DNA of 64,000 bases from Candidatus Nitrospira allomarina (GTDB lineage: Bacteria; Nitrospirota; Nitrospiria; Nitrospirales; UBA8639). Both the position numbers and the translations under genes were made by a program. The DNA is taken from assembly GCF_032050975.1 (NCBI RefSeq), contig NZ_CP116967.1:2167001-2231000 (forward strand), given 5' to 3'. Under the pieces are notes generated by a model that searched no databases, was not told the DNA's origin, and saw nothing but the letters and a program-made list of their open reading frames with translations. Each line of letters opens with the position of its first letter. Position 1 is the stretch's first letter. This document shows, in pieces, positions 30,073 to 39,120 of the stretch.

Positions 30073-30483
30073 TGGATCTCCTTTGACCCTGGGAAGGGAA
30101 ATGAAACAATTTTAAAGCCTTTGTATCAAGAGATGGATATTCAGAGATGTAACTATGAGTGAAACATTTCAGGAATTTCCATTGGTTCTCTAAATGGTTG
30201 ATTCACGAACAAATGGGCAGTCCTCGCGAGTAAATGAGATGATTTCAAACATACTTGATTGCGTATCTGCATGCCAAGATAATGCTTGGGGAGTTTATGA
30301 TATGGTCAAAAATGCTTCAGGTTAGAAGGATACTGTCATAACCTCGACGGTTGCTTCCTGCCGGGATAACTTTTCTCGTTATCAGCGGGTGTAAAAATGG
30401 AGGTGCCTACTTCGCTTTTCTTCCCCTGCATTAAAAGGGAGAGGGGAGACATTAATTCCTTCAGGCTCGTCTTGTTGTATTAA

Positions 30484-31530
30484 TTACGCTGCCTCCAATT
30501 GAGGTCCCAGGCGCATGAGTGAGGAGTAGAGATCAAGATAGTTTTTCGCCATAACTTCTGCAGTAAACCGTTCTTCGAATATTTGCCGACATGCGGTTCT
30601 TTTGAGAGTCTCAATATTTTCAACAGCTTTCACCGCCTCCTGAATATCTTGGACGATAAATCCCGCTACACCCTGGGTTAACACTTCAGGAACCGATCCG
30701 CGATGGTAGGCAATGACAGGAGTCCCGCACGCTAATGCCTCAATCATGACCAACCCGAAGGGTTCCGGCCAATCAATGGGAAACAGGAGAGCTTTGGCCT
30801 TTCCTAAAAAGGCATCTTTTTCTCTTTCCCCAATTTCTCCCAAAAATTCCACAAGGGGATGCTTCAGAAGGGGTTTGATCGTTTCCTCAAAATAGACATG
30901 ATCCACTTTGTCCACTTTCGCGGCAATACGAATAGGAAGACCTACGCGTTTCGCCACGGCAATTGCGCGATCCACCCTCTTTTCCGGCGATATCCTTCCG
31001 ATGAAAGCCAAATACTCACCAGACTCTTCCCGGAAGGTGTAGTGCTCTGCTGGCAAGCCATGATAGACATTCCCAACCCAATTAACCCATGGCAGGGGTT
31101 CCCGCTGAGAAAAAGAAATAGAGGTCAGCGGCATATCGCTGAATTGTTTATATAACGGCACGAGGTCAGGAATATCCAGTCGGCCATGCAAGGTGGTCAA
31201 CGTTTTATGTTTTATCTGTTGGAAAAGGGGAAAATGCAGGTAATCCGTATGGAAATGAATGATATCGAATTGATGGGAGTCCCGATGAACCAGTTCCAGC
31301 ATCGTAACATGGTGGGCCAGGGGGTCAATGCAATGGCGATCAAGCCGGAGAGCCCTATGACAGGGTGCAACCAAATGCGCCGTGGTCACCGAATCTCCAC
31401 TAGCAAACAACGCCACTTGATGGCCTTGCCGGACCAGTTCGTCAGTCAAATACGAGACGACCCGTTCCGTTCCTCCATAGAGTTTCGGGGGCACACTTTC
31501 ATATAAGGGAGCGACCTGCGCTATTCGCAT
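30484..31530 (-). CDS. Family 4 glycosyltransferase
   Basis: The 348-residue protein has a GT-B fold: N-terminal MRIAQVAPLYESVPPKLYGGTERVV (acceptor side), HFHTDYLHFPLF, LTTLHGRLDIPDL, the nucleotide-sugar side EYLAFIGRISPEKRVDRAIA, and the E-x7-E motif in WPEPFGLVMIEALACGTPVIA. It resembles glucosyl or mannosyl transferases with the GGTERVVSYL signature. A close paralogue is at 42696-43775. It is encoded upstream of the debranching enzyme on the same strand, so both may belong to one storage-glucan or surface-glycan function. Confidence 0.94.
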   Translation of the reverse strand: MRIAQVAPLYESVPPKLYGGTERVVSYLTDELVRQGHQVALFASGDSVTTAHLVAPCHRALRLDRHCIDPLAHHVTMLELVHRDSHQFDIIHFHTDYLHFPLFQQIKHKTLTTLHGRLDIPDLVPLYKQFSDMPLTSISFSQREPLPWVNWVGNVYHGLPAEHYTFREESGEYLAFIGRISPEKRVDRAIAVAKRVGLPIRIAAKVDKVDHVYFEETIKPLLKHPLVEFLGEIGEREKDAFLGKAKALLFPIDWPEPFGLVMIEALACGTPVIAYHRGSVPEVLTQGVAGFIVQDIQEAVKAVENIETLKRTACRQIFEERFTAEVMAKNYLDLYSSLMRLGPQLEAA

Positions 31531-32494
31531 ACCCTCAACTCTCAGGTTTTCACATTGAAGAAAAATGACATATCCGTATTTCTAAAGGCATGAGAGCCCT
31601 GTAACGTATATCTTTTTCTCGATCTGCTTCAGAGTATATTCGGACAGGATTCTCTCTACGGCGGAAAATTCAAGAAGTCTAAAAAACAATTCTTGCGATT
31701 TCCCCGCCGGCCCAAGTCGGGAATTTTACCTCCAGGTTTGGGAATGTCCTGTCACATATGATTGACCAAAAGCTTGAAACGTTTGGGCAACTCAATCAAA
31801 TTGTCACATTGTTGGTGAGTAAATAATCTTTCCCTAAAAAAAGTCAAGTAGTATGGTACAAGCAAATGCTTCCATTTCGATAAAACAAGAAACGCAGTAT
31901 GCCATGGTGCTTTCTCTTGTGCACAATAAGCACTTTTCACCGGATCATATTTCCAGATGAGATTTACAAGACTGTGCTCCACAATTGGATCTCGACGAAC
32001 AGTTCCTTCATTCGACGTGCTCTGAGGGAATACTCTGAAGATATGGATCCCGATCGTTACCCAAAGATAGATCAGAGAGGTTTGCGCTTCTCCCTCCTGC
32101 CTCCGAGGCAGATGTGGGAAACTCGATCAGACATTTTTCAAGATTGATTAATCAACATATACCTATCATCAAATTCCTAAAAATACCTATTTTTGAGCTT
32201 CAATTCCGTGGGTATCCAAAGAATGGCGCATACATTGAATTGGGAGGCAAAAAAGGCAAAAGAAAGTTTGTCCAATAAATAAAAGGTACGCTATTTCCTT
32301 TTCAGACAGCGAATGACTTTAAAATGTTTTGAGAACAACGAATGGCTGGTAATACTCAAAGTTGTTCTTTTGTGATGAAGATTCTCAAGCCAAGGGGTAT
32401 AATTTTGAGAAAGTCCACAATGATCTCATAAAAAAGGGGTAAACCTGAGATCTGAATGATCTGGGATCATGAATGCCGCAGGGTGAGACGAAAC
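31531..32494. other. AT-rich gene-poor stretch
   Basis: I support no gene in these 960 bp, although short frames exist (31752-31982 minus, 31899-32147 plus). A 57-base segment at about 31972-32028 matches one at 48072-48127. The low GC stands out against the neighbours. Confidence 0.5.
31972..32028. repeat. Segment repeated at 48072-48127
   Basis: TGTGCTCCACAATTGGATC ... GACGTGCTCTGAGG here corresponds to TGTGTTCCACAATGGGATC ... GACGTGCCCTGAGG there, with about 45 of 57 positions the same. At the second site it overlaps the 3' end of a zinc-ribbon gene. It may be a decayed copy of that gene's downstream region. Confidence 0.5.
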
Positions 32495-33874
32495 ATGCCA
32501 AAAAAAATCTTTGTGGTTGATGATGAAGAGGCTTCTCGTGAAGGGTTGGCTATCCTTTTGGCCAAATGGGGCTATGAAGTGGAACAGGCTGGGGATGGGA
32601 AGGAAGCCCTGACTAAAATCCCTCACTTGCATCCTGATGTGGTCATTACCGATTTGGTCATGCCTGGATTCAATGGGCTCGAGCTCATTCAGTTTCTCCA
32701 GAAAGAATTAATATTTAGTCCGGTCATCGTCCTGACTGGTCATGGGACCATTGAGACGGCCGTGTCGGCTATCAAGCAGGGTGCGTACGATTATTTGACT
32801 AAGCCCCTGGATGTGGCCAGGCTTCGCATAATGGTGGAAAAAGCACTGGAAAGAGGAGAGACCCATCGAGAAATGGTTCTATTGCGTAAACGACTGAAAG
32901 GGTTGTGGGGACTGGGCAAATTGGTGGGTAAGAGTAAACCCATGCAGGAAATTTACAGTCTCATTGAACTGGCAGCCCCGACGCCGGCGAGGGTCCTAAT
33001 CCTCGGGGAGAGTGGCACAGGAAAAGAATTGGTCGCGCAAAGTCTCCACGAACTGTCGGATCGAAATAAAGGGCCATTCATTCCGGTAAATTGTTCGGCC
33101 ATCCCTGAAACCCTCCTGGAAAGCGAAATTTTCGGGCATGAAAAAGGCGCCTTTACAGGGGCCTTGGATAGAAAACCAGGGTGTTTCGAACTGGCACATG
33201 GCGGGACACTTTTTCTGGATGAAGTGGCCGAAATGAGTCCTTCTATTCAAGCCAAATTTCTGAGAATTCTTCAAGATTCTTCAGTCAAAAGGATTGGCGG
33301 AACAGTTCCGATCCAGGTGGATGTCCGTGTCGTAGCGGCGACGAATAAGGATCCTTTAAAGGCCATTCAGGATGGATCATTGCGCGAAGATCTTTATTAT
33401 CGCTTGAATGTGTGTATCATCCATCTCCCGCCCATCCGGGACAGAACAGACGATATTCCATTATTGGTGAAGGCCTTCATTGAAGAATTTAATGTCAATT
33501 ATTCGAGAACCGTCCAGTCAATTAATGATGAAGCCTTAGAGCGCTTAATGAAGCATACCTGGCCCGGAAATGTCCGTGAATTGCGAAATGCCGTTGAACG
33601 GGCCGTGATGACGTGTACGGCTGATGTGATTACGACTGCGCATCTTCCCGAATTTGCCAAACAAGCGGACAGTGAAAGTTCAGAGGAGAAGGGAGGCGCG
33701 GTGCACCTGCCCATGGGATCGACAATCGAAGATGCTGAACGCCAACTTATCATTCAGACCTTGAAACATCATCAAAACAATAAGACACGGGCAGCGGAGA
33801 TTCTTGGTGTCAGTTTGAAAACCCTTCACAATAAGCTTCACCGGTACGGATTACACGATGCGATTGAACGTTAA
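32495..33874 (+). CDS. Sigma-54-dependent response regulator (NtrC family)
   Basis: The 459-residue activator has a receiver domain (phospho-acceptor D53 in VVITDLVMP, T81, K103), an AAA+ domain with Walker A GESGTGKE (171-178) and the sigma-54 contact loop GAFTGA (218-223), Walker B GGTLFLDEVAEMS, and R-finger-region motifs. The C-terminal Fis-type helix-turn-helix reads NNKTRAAEILGVSLKTLHNKLHRYG. The start MPKKIF (32495) is preferred over an upstream one for similarity. The stop overlaps the histidine kinase start by 17 bp, so the two are a translationally coupled pair. It needs RpoN; candidate -24/-12 sites are at 37046 and 44484. Confidence 0.96.
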   Translation: MPKKIFVVDDEEASREGLAILLAKWGYEVEQAGDGKEALTKIPHLHPDVVITDLVMPGFNGLELIQFLQKELIFSPVIVLTGHGTIETAVSAIKQGAYDYLTKPLDVARLRIMVEKALERGETHREMVLLRKRLKGLWGLGKLVGKSKPMQEIYSLIELAAPTPARVLILGESGTGKELVAQSLHELSDRNKGPFIPVNCSAIPETLLESEIFGHEKGAFTGALDRKPGCFELAHGGTLFLDEVAEMSPSIQAKFLRILQDSSVKRIGGTVPIQVDVRVVAATNKDPLKAIQDGSLREDLYYRLNVCIIHLPPIRDRTDDIPLLVKAFIEEFNVNYSRTVQSINDEALERLMKHTWPGNVRELRNAVERAVMTCTADVITTAHLPEFAKQADSESSEEKGGAVHLPMGSTIEDAERQLIIQTLKHHQNNKTRAAEILGVSLKTLHNKLHRYGLHDAIER

Positions 33875-35672
33875 GGGAAAGGAAGCGTTAGGCGTTACAG
33901 TCCTTACCCTGGTAGTGGTGGTTGGTAGTACATTTCTCAATCTTTCTCAGTTAAGCCGTGTCATCGTCCAGGAAACCTCGGAGCAGGTTTCTCTCATTAA
34001 ACGACAAATTTTTGAGTACAGTAAGCGGGTGGTGCTGAATGCTCAGTCACCCGATATCCATCCTGTTGTCTTGCTGGCCACCAATCAGGAACTCAAAAAA
34101 TTTCTTGAAGCCAGCGTGGGGTACTCGCCTCATCTCCTCTATGCCCTTATTGTTGATCCTCAAGGGAAAACCCTTTTACATTCCGAAGGCGCTAAAACGG
34201 AGCGCCCGCATCCGACCAGGCCCAAGCTCGAGGACCTTCTTTCCCTGGGGCCCATTGACCGTTTCACTGTGCTATATCAGGAAGGATCCATTTTTGACAG
34301 TGCGCTTCCCATAACCTGGGAGAATGTCCCCATCGGCAAAGTCATTGTCGGAATCCATACCAGTCTGCTTCGTGAAAGAATGACTTCTTCTTTGAAAACC
34401 AGTGTTGTATTTGCGTTGGTGGCCTTGCCAATTGCCTGGTTGTTAACCATGGGCCTAGCGACGTTGACCTTGCGTCCCATCCATGCCCTGGCCGAGCAAA
34501 TGGAGCAACTTCGTCAAGGACGTTTTGATGTGTTAACGGATTTAAGCCGGACCGATGAATTTCGAGAATTGGCGTCGCAGCTTCAATTGTTGGGGCAACA
34601 ACTGAAATCGGATCGTCTCAATACCCTGAGTGAGGAGACGCACCTTCAAGGAGTGATCGAACATTTGGAAGATGGGGTGATTGTCGTTGACGATCAAGGA
34701 AAAGTCCTATTTCTCAATCAAGCCATGGAATTCATGGTGGATATCCCTGGGCCTCACCTTCCAGGACATCGATTGGAGTCGTTGGGAGAATCCTTTACCC
34801 CACTGATTCGATTGGTTAACCAAGCGTTAGCGGAAAGGAAAGATCTGAAGGCCGTCCCCTGCTCTTTGCCCAGAAAAAGAGAAAACAAGTCGTTTTATAT
34901 TTCGGTGATCTATTTAAGTTCCTCCCCACGTTTTCATGGAGCAATGATTTTATGCAGAGATATAGAATCCATGAAAACTCTCCAATCGTTGGTTCGATAT
35001 GCCGCCCAGCTAACGACTTTGGGACAACTGACTTCAGGGCTCGCCCATGAGGTCAAAAATCCTCTGAACGCAATGGTTATTCATCTTGAAATTTTAAAGG
35101 AGGAAGCCAAAGGCCTCAATGGAGACTTCCAGAAAAGCTTGGAGGTCCTGGAAGGGGAAGTCCATCGTTTGGATCGTGTGGTACTTGGTTTTTTGAAATT
35201 CATGCGCCCGCAAGAGCTGGAACTTTCCTCCGTGGATGTCAATCAGTTGCTCAAGAGGGAGTTGAGCTTATTAGAAAGGGAATGGGGAAATAAGGGCATT
35301 CGCTTTGTCCTGGATTGTGAGTCGGATCTGCCAGCCATTTCCGCGGATCCTGACCTCCTAAGTCAGGTGTTTCTCAATATTATCTTGAATGGCTGTCAAG
35401 CCATGGAAGAACAAGGCGGGGATATTCGAATTGCCACGTCGACCCATCAAGATAATGAAATACGGATTTCCATCAGCGACCAGGGTCCTGGTATTCCTCC
35501 TGAAATGCAAGAAAAAATTTTTCAATTATATTACACTACCAAACATCATGGAAGCGGTCTGGGGCTTTCGTTGGTCTACCGCTTTATTCAATTGCATGAA
35601 GGAGTAATTGATGTTCAAACCGAAATGGGAAAAGGCACCACCTTTATTATCCGATTACCAAGAAAAATCTGA
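33858..35672 (+). CDS. Sensor histidine kinase paired with the sigma-54 regulator
   Basis: The 604-residue protein has a membrane helix at 10-28, a periplasmic sensing domain (about 30-178, dCache/sCache-like), a second helix at 181-203, a HAMP linker (204-255) and a PAS domain (about 262-372). The HisKA domain has the phospho-accepting H397 (LAHEVKNPLN). The HATPase domain has N-box NIILNGCQAM, DQGPGIPPE and GSGLGLSLVYRFI. The layout resembles ZraS/AtoS/NtrB-type kinases. The stimulus cannot be read. It overlaps the regulator by 17 bp and the downstream frame by 65 bp. Confidence 0.95.
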   Translation: MRLNVKGKEALGVTVLTLVVVVGSTFLNLSQLSRVIVQETSEQVSLIKRQIFEYSKRVVLNAQSPDIHPVVLLATNQELKKFLEASVGYSPHLLYALIVDPQGKTLLHSEGAKTERPHPTRPKLEDLLSLGPIDRFTVLYQEGSIFDSALPITWENVPIGKVIVGIHTSLLRERMTSSLKTSVVFALVALPIAWLLTMGLATLTLRPIHALAEQMEQLRQGRFDVLTDLSRTDEFRELASQLQLLGQQLKSDRLNTLSEETHLQGVIEHLEDGVIVVDDQGKVLFLNQAMEFMVDIPGPHLPGHRLESLGESFTPLIRLVNQALAERKDLKAVPCSLPRKRENKSFYISVIYLSSSPRFHGAMILCRDIESMKTLQSLVRYAAQLTTLGQLTSGLAHEVKNPLNAMVIHLEILKEEAKGLNGDFQKSLEVLEGEVHRLDRVVLGFLKFMRPQELELSSVDVNQLLKRELSLLEREWGNKGIRFVLDCESDLPAISADPDLLSQVFLNIILNGCQAMEEQGGDIRIATSTHQDNEIRISISDQGPGIPPEMQEKIFQLYYTTKHHGSGLGLSLVYRFIQLHEGVIDVQTEMGKGTTFIIRLPRKI

Positions 35673-35712
35673 GGTGACGTTTATTTTGTCATATTTTCAA
35701 CAGAGGGCCTTC

Positions 35713-36261
35713 ATGGGTGGTAGTCAATTTCTCATGTGGGGAATGACGGTGATCTGTAGTGGATGCTCTTTTGATGGTGTGATACCAGGAGCGGACCGTT
35801 GGTATCCTAATCAGATCACACACAGGATAGAGGCATTTTCCCCGTCATTCCTTCATCTTTCCTCCAATTCGTTTCCTATGAGGCCGGTTTCTGTGAACGA
35901 TCCCACGCCGTCTAAGGCTATCCCGGGTAAAAATGAAATCCCATCCGATATACCTCAACAACCAATCCCGCCTTCTCAAGAGCAAAAACCGGCAATCCTT
36001 GTCCCCGAGATTCCTAATAAAGATAATCGTCAGGAGATTGTGACCTATAAGGCTAAAATAGATGAGACGCAAAATTTGTTGCGTACCATTAATGAAAGCC
36101 AACTGTCCAAGGAACAGCACGATACCTACGTTTCTATTAATAGTTTTCTGGAAAAAGCCCATGAGGCTTTTTCACAAAATGATCTGTCAATGGCATTAAA
36201 TTTATCGGAAAAAGCCCATACCTTGACCAAGGAAATTGTCAATAATTCCACAAAACCTTAG
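35713..36261 (+). CDS. Probable lipoprotein downstream of the two-component pair
   Basis: With the start at MGGSQFLMWG (35713, behind GAGGGCC) the product has 182 residues. It begins with a hydrophobic segment ending VICSGC-S, a lipobox-like site, though with Cys rather than Leu/Val at -3. A proline-rich linker (about 55-105) is followed by a C-terminal helical region (YKAKIDETQNLLRTINESQLSKEQHDTYVSINSFLEKAHEAFSQNDLSMALNLSEKAHTL). That helical pattern is TPR-like and common in small lipoproteins of chemotaxis or signalling loci. It is likely co-transcribed with the kinase. Confidence 0.7.
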   Translation: MGGSQFLMWGMTVICSGCSFDGVIPGADRWYPNQITHRIEAFSPSFLHLSSNSFPMRPVSVNDPTPSKAIPGKNEIPSDIPQQPIPPSQEQKPAILVPEIPNKDNRQEIVTYKAKIDETQNLLRTINESQLSKEQHDTYVSINSFLEKAHEAFSQNDLSMALNLSEKAHTLTKEIVNNSTKP

Positions 36262-36381
36262 GAAGAAAACGTGTTGAAAATTGACGAGAAAGAGGTGCAA
36301 GGTAGGCAAAGGAACCTTGGGAATGAAGTGAAACTTTTTTTTGATTTTGGGTAAGGATGATGCCCCATCAATTGGTGTCGA

Positions 36382-36750
36382 ATGGCTAAAAAAAACGTTT
36401 TAATTGTCGAGGATGATATGAATAGTCGTGAGGGCCTCAAGGCCATGCTCGGAATGTATGGATATAATGCCGACACCTCCAAAGATGGGTTGCAAGCCAT
36501 TAAGAAAATTAAAGAGAAATTTTTCGAAGTAGCCGTCATCGATATCAACCTTCCCCCGGTGTTGAACGTAGAAATCAACGGGTGGGATCTAATTAGAATT
36601 TTTCGATCGTATAACCCAAGTATCGATATCATCGTCGTCAGCGGAGAAAAGGGCATTCAATCCCGGGCTCAACATTTCAATTTGGTCGGATGTTTGGAAA
36701 AGCCCATTCGACCATCCCATCTTAAATCTCTTATGGAGACACTAGACTGA
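36382..36750 (+). CDS. Stand-alone response-regulator receiver
   Basis: This 122-residue single receiver domain has acidic pocket EDD in LIVEDDMNS, phospho-acceptor D53 in VAVIDINLPP, switch S in IIVVSGEKG and lysine in GCLEKPIRP. All key residues are intact, so it is probably phosphorylated. It has no output domain and may act by protein contact or as a phosphate sink. It is 120 bp downstream of the lipoprotein gene in the same orientation as the sigma-54 pair. Confidence 0.9.
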   Translation: MAKKNVLIVEDDMNSREGLKAMLGMYGYNADTSKDGLQAIKKIKEKFFEVAVIDINLPPVLNVEINGWDLIRIFRSYNPSIDIIVVSGEKGIQSRAQHFNLVGCLEKPIRPSHLKSLMETLD

Positions 36751-37146
36751 TTCAATCCGGTTGATATCTGAAGGGTTTCGCGGATTTTACTCCTTTTTTG
36801 CCTTTCCGCCAGTTTCCTCTGTTCTGTAATCCTTTCCAAATATCCTCGATTCTTCTAAGCGGGACCTCGCCCAATAACATTATCTTTCCCTCTTTCATAA
36901 TTTTGTAAAAAATTCATCATTTTTGTAATTTTTTCTCGATCCGAGGATTTATTACATGATCTTCTCTCCTATGCCTCCTAATCGAACATATGGGAAAAGC
37001 CTGAATTGTCAGTAGTTTATCTTTGAAAAGTGTTTTAACCGGCATGGCCTGAAGTTTGCGCATAAAAGAATAAGAGCTTTCCTCAATGAGATCTTCAGCA
37101 GGAGGAAAGAGAACGCAATATTACCCAATAACGTAAGGAGGATCCT
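36751..37146. promoter_or_regulatory. Intergenic region with a candidate sigma-54 promoter
   Basis: These 396 AT-rich bp have no gene. TGGCCTGAAGTTTGC at 37046-37060 has GG and GC with the exact 10-base spacing of a -24/-12 element. It ends 86 bp before the ATG at 37147. It is a plausible target of the nearby NtrC-type regulator. Confidence 0.5.
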
Positions 37147-37458
37147 ATGAAATCATTTTGTTATTTATTCTTTGGGTTTTTCATTTTCATTTTTGGCGTA
37201 CCGTTAGCCCAGGCTTCGGAAAAATTGGGGATGGCAGCGAATACAGAAAGGGAAATTGCGTCTCTGACCATGTTGAGCGGAGAAGTTAAAGATGTAGACG
37301 GGGATTGGTGCGTCGTACAGGATTCTGAAGGGACTGAATGGAAAATCCAAGTGGACAACTATACAGAAACTATAGGGAATGTTTTACCGGGTGTCACGAT
37401 TGCGGCCATGGTAGAGCCGGACGGTCATGCCAAAGAAGTGAAAGTGCTACCGGAGTGA
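37147..37458 (+). CDS. Small exported OB-fold-like protein
   Basis: This 103-residue protein has a signal peptide (MKSFCYLFFGFFIFIFGVPLAQA-SE). The mature part is beta-rich (LTMLSGEVKDVDGDWCVVQDSEGTEWKIQVDN ... VLPGVTIAAMVEPDGHAKEVKVLP) in the style of periplasmic OB-fold proteins. The ribosome site is AAGGAGG before ATG. It stands behind the candidate sigma-54 promoter. The following gene at 37562 encodes a larger protein with the same kind of domain. Confidence 0.75.
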   Translation: MKSFCYLFFGFFIFIFGVPLAQASEKLGMAANTEREIASLTMLSGEVKDVDGDWCVVQDSEGTEWKIQVDNYTETIGNVLPGVTIAAMVEPDGHAKEVKVLPE

Positions 37459-37561
37459 GAATTGAAATTCCTGGAATCGGGAAAGTTCGGAAAAGTGAGG
37501 TCTGAAAGTGCGTTCCTTTTTTAGTCGAATTTCGCGAAGAACAAAAAAGCAGGAGGGTGTT

Positions 37562-38194
37562 ATGTATAGAAAAAATTCTGGAAAAATTAAACACCAATTT
37601 TCGGTGAGGAAGGGGTTTGTCCTGATGGTTGTGGTTGGGGTCCTGGGTTTGAATACTTCCATGAGTATGGGATTAATTTCCGACGACAGGCAGGAGGTGA
37701 TTCAAGGACAAGGAGAAATCGGACAGACCATTATTGAAGGAGAAGTCACAAGGGTGCAGGGAGAATTCGTAGGAAAAGATTTTTCTCAAATGAAGGATCA
37801 GCGGTACATCGTGGAGACGCCTTTTGGGAGGGCCTGGGATCTTCACTTTGGAGAAAACACTCGGAAGATAGGGGACATATTTTTAGGGGATCGCGTTAAG
37901 GCAAGTATTGGCAAAGATGGTTCCCTCCAAACAGTTCAAAAAATTGAGCAGAATAAGGCGAATCCTAAACACGCAATGGTACTTCGGAGTATTAAAGGGA
38001 TGCTCGAGAAAAGAAAGGGGAACTTTCTTTATGTGAAACTGGGGGACCGCACAGAAATAGTGCATCTTGATCCCCAGAGCGTTCTTGAAGGAAACATTCG
38101 AGAGGGGAGCAAAATTGTGGCACAGTTAGGAGAGGCTGGATATGGGATTAAGATTCAGGAATTAAAAGGAGAAGCAGAAGCCACCTCTAAATAA
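37562..38194 (+). CDS. Exported protein with two OB-fold-like repeats
   Basis: The 210-residue protein begins with a basic segment and an uncleaved-looking hydrophobic helix (KGFVLMVVVGVLGLNTSMSMGL). Two beta-rich modules follow: IIEGEVTRVQGEFVGKDFSQ...DRVKASIGKDGSLQTVQKIEQ (about 60-135) and KGMLEKRKGNFLYVKLGDRTEIVHLD...IVAQLGEAGYGIKIQEL (about 145-205). Each follows the plan seen in the preceding 103-residue protein. The start at 37562 has GGAGGGTGTT. The likely location is periplasmic or membrane-attached, with no known function. Confidence 0.75.
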   Translation: MYRKNSGKIKHQFSVRKGFVLMVVVGVLGLNTSMSMGLISDDRQEVIQGQGEIGQTIIEGEVTRVQGEFVGKDFSQMKDQRYIVETPFGRAWDLHFGENTRKIGDIFLGDRVKASIGKDGSLQTVQKIEQNKANPKHAMVLRSIKGMLEKRKGNFLYVKLGDRTEIVHLDPQSVLEGNIREGSKIVAQLGEAGYGIKIQELKGEAEATSK

Positions 38195-38418
38195 TGCGAG
38201 AGATCGGTCCGAGTGTCCGGATTGGACACGGTGCCTAATAGGGGGAATGAATGCCTTACCGGATCGGTAACACCTGGGATGTACATAGAGATCCTGGTAC
38301 CGAAGCCCATTTAGATGGCAACTTTCAAAAAAAGAAATATTCTTTAATGACCGTGTGTAGAGTTGGAAGGCATTTTATCGGGAGAAAAACCGAAATAAGA
38401 GATGTCAGGAGACAGGCG

Positions 38419-38865
38419 ATGAGCAACGGATTACTTGTGGACATATTCAATCGGGATCGTTCCGTCATGACAAAGGAAATAAGGCATCAGAAAGGATCAG
38501 CAGGAAAGACCATCCTGATTGTTGATGATGATACAGACTTTCGAATACTTTTGCGCGATCGTTTGGTCCGAATAGGAATGACATGTGTTGAAGCAGGAAA
38601 TGGGGAAGAGGCCAAAGTACAACTCCAAAAAAGGGATGTTGATATGGTGGTGACAGATTTTCGCATGCCCAAGATGGATGGCTTAGCATTAATCGATTGG
38701 CTGCACCAAACTCACAGGTACGTGCCCATTATTTTTGTGTCAGGAGATGTAAGTGTGGGCATTCGAAAGAAAGCTGAACAGGCAGGGGTTTATGCCATTT
38801 TGGAAAAACCATGTTCTCTCTCTGATTTAGCGACGAAAGTTAAAGAAGTGGTTAATAACATTTAA
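38419..38865 (+). CDS. Response-regulator receiver protein
   Basis: This 148-residue protein has a 35-residue N-terminal extension and a receiver: DDD pocket in ILIVDDDTDF, phospho-acceptor D in VVTDFRMPKMDG, switch S in IFVSGDVS and K in ILEKPCSL. I placed the start at MSNGLL (38419) behind AGGAGACAGG; a frame open from 38251 has no similarity upstream of this. It closes the signalling cluster that begins with the sigma-54 pair at 32495. Confidence 0.85.
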   Translation: MSNGLLVDIFNRDRSVMTKEIRHQKGSAGKTILIVDDDTDFRILLRDRLVRIGMTCVEAGNGEEAKVQLQKRDVDMVVTDFRMPKMDGLALIDWLHQTHRYVPIIFVSGDVSVGIRKKAEQAGVYAILEKPCSLSDLATKVKEVVNNI

Positions 38866-39120
38866 AAATTTTTCGGGATCCCAATAAATGTAGAACAACA
38901 CATTCAGTGATCTCTTTCCGGACAAAAGCCAATTATTGGCGAGGGACCCAAAAATTCTCCTCGATAAAATTTATTGAAATCCTATCTCCCCCATTCCTTG
39001 TGGGAATCACTCTCCTCATCCAATTGCTGGTGGTAGCCCAAGAGATATCTCCGCGATGAATGCCGTTTCGGGCAAAAAACCATCAGGTTGGATTGATTAA
39101 GAATCTGCAGAGGGAGTTGA

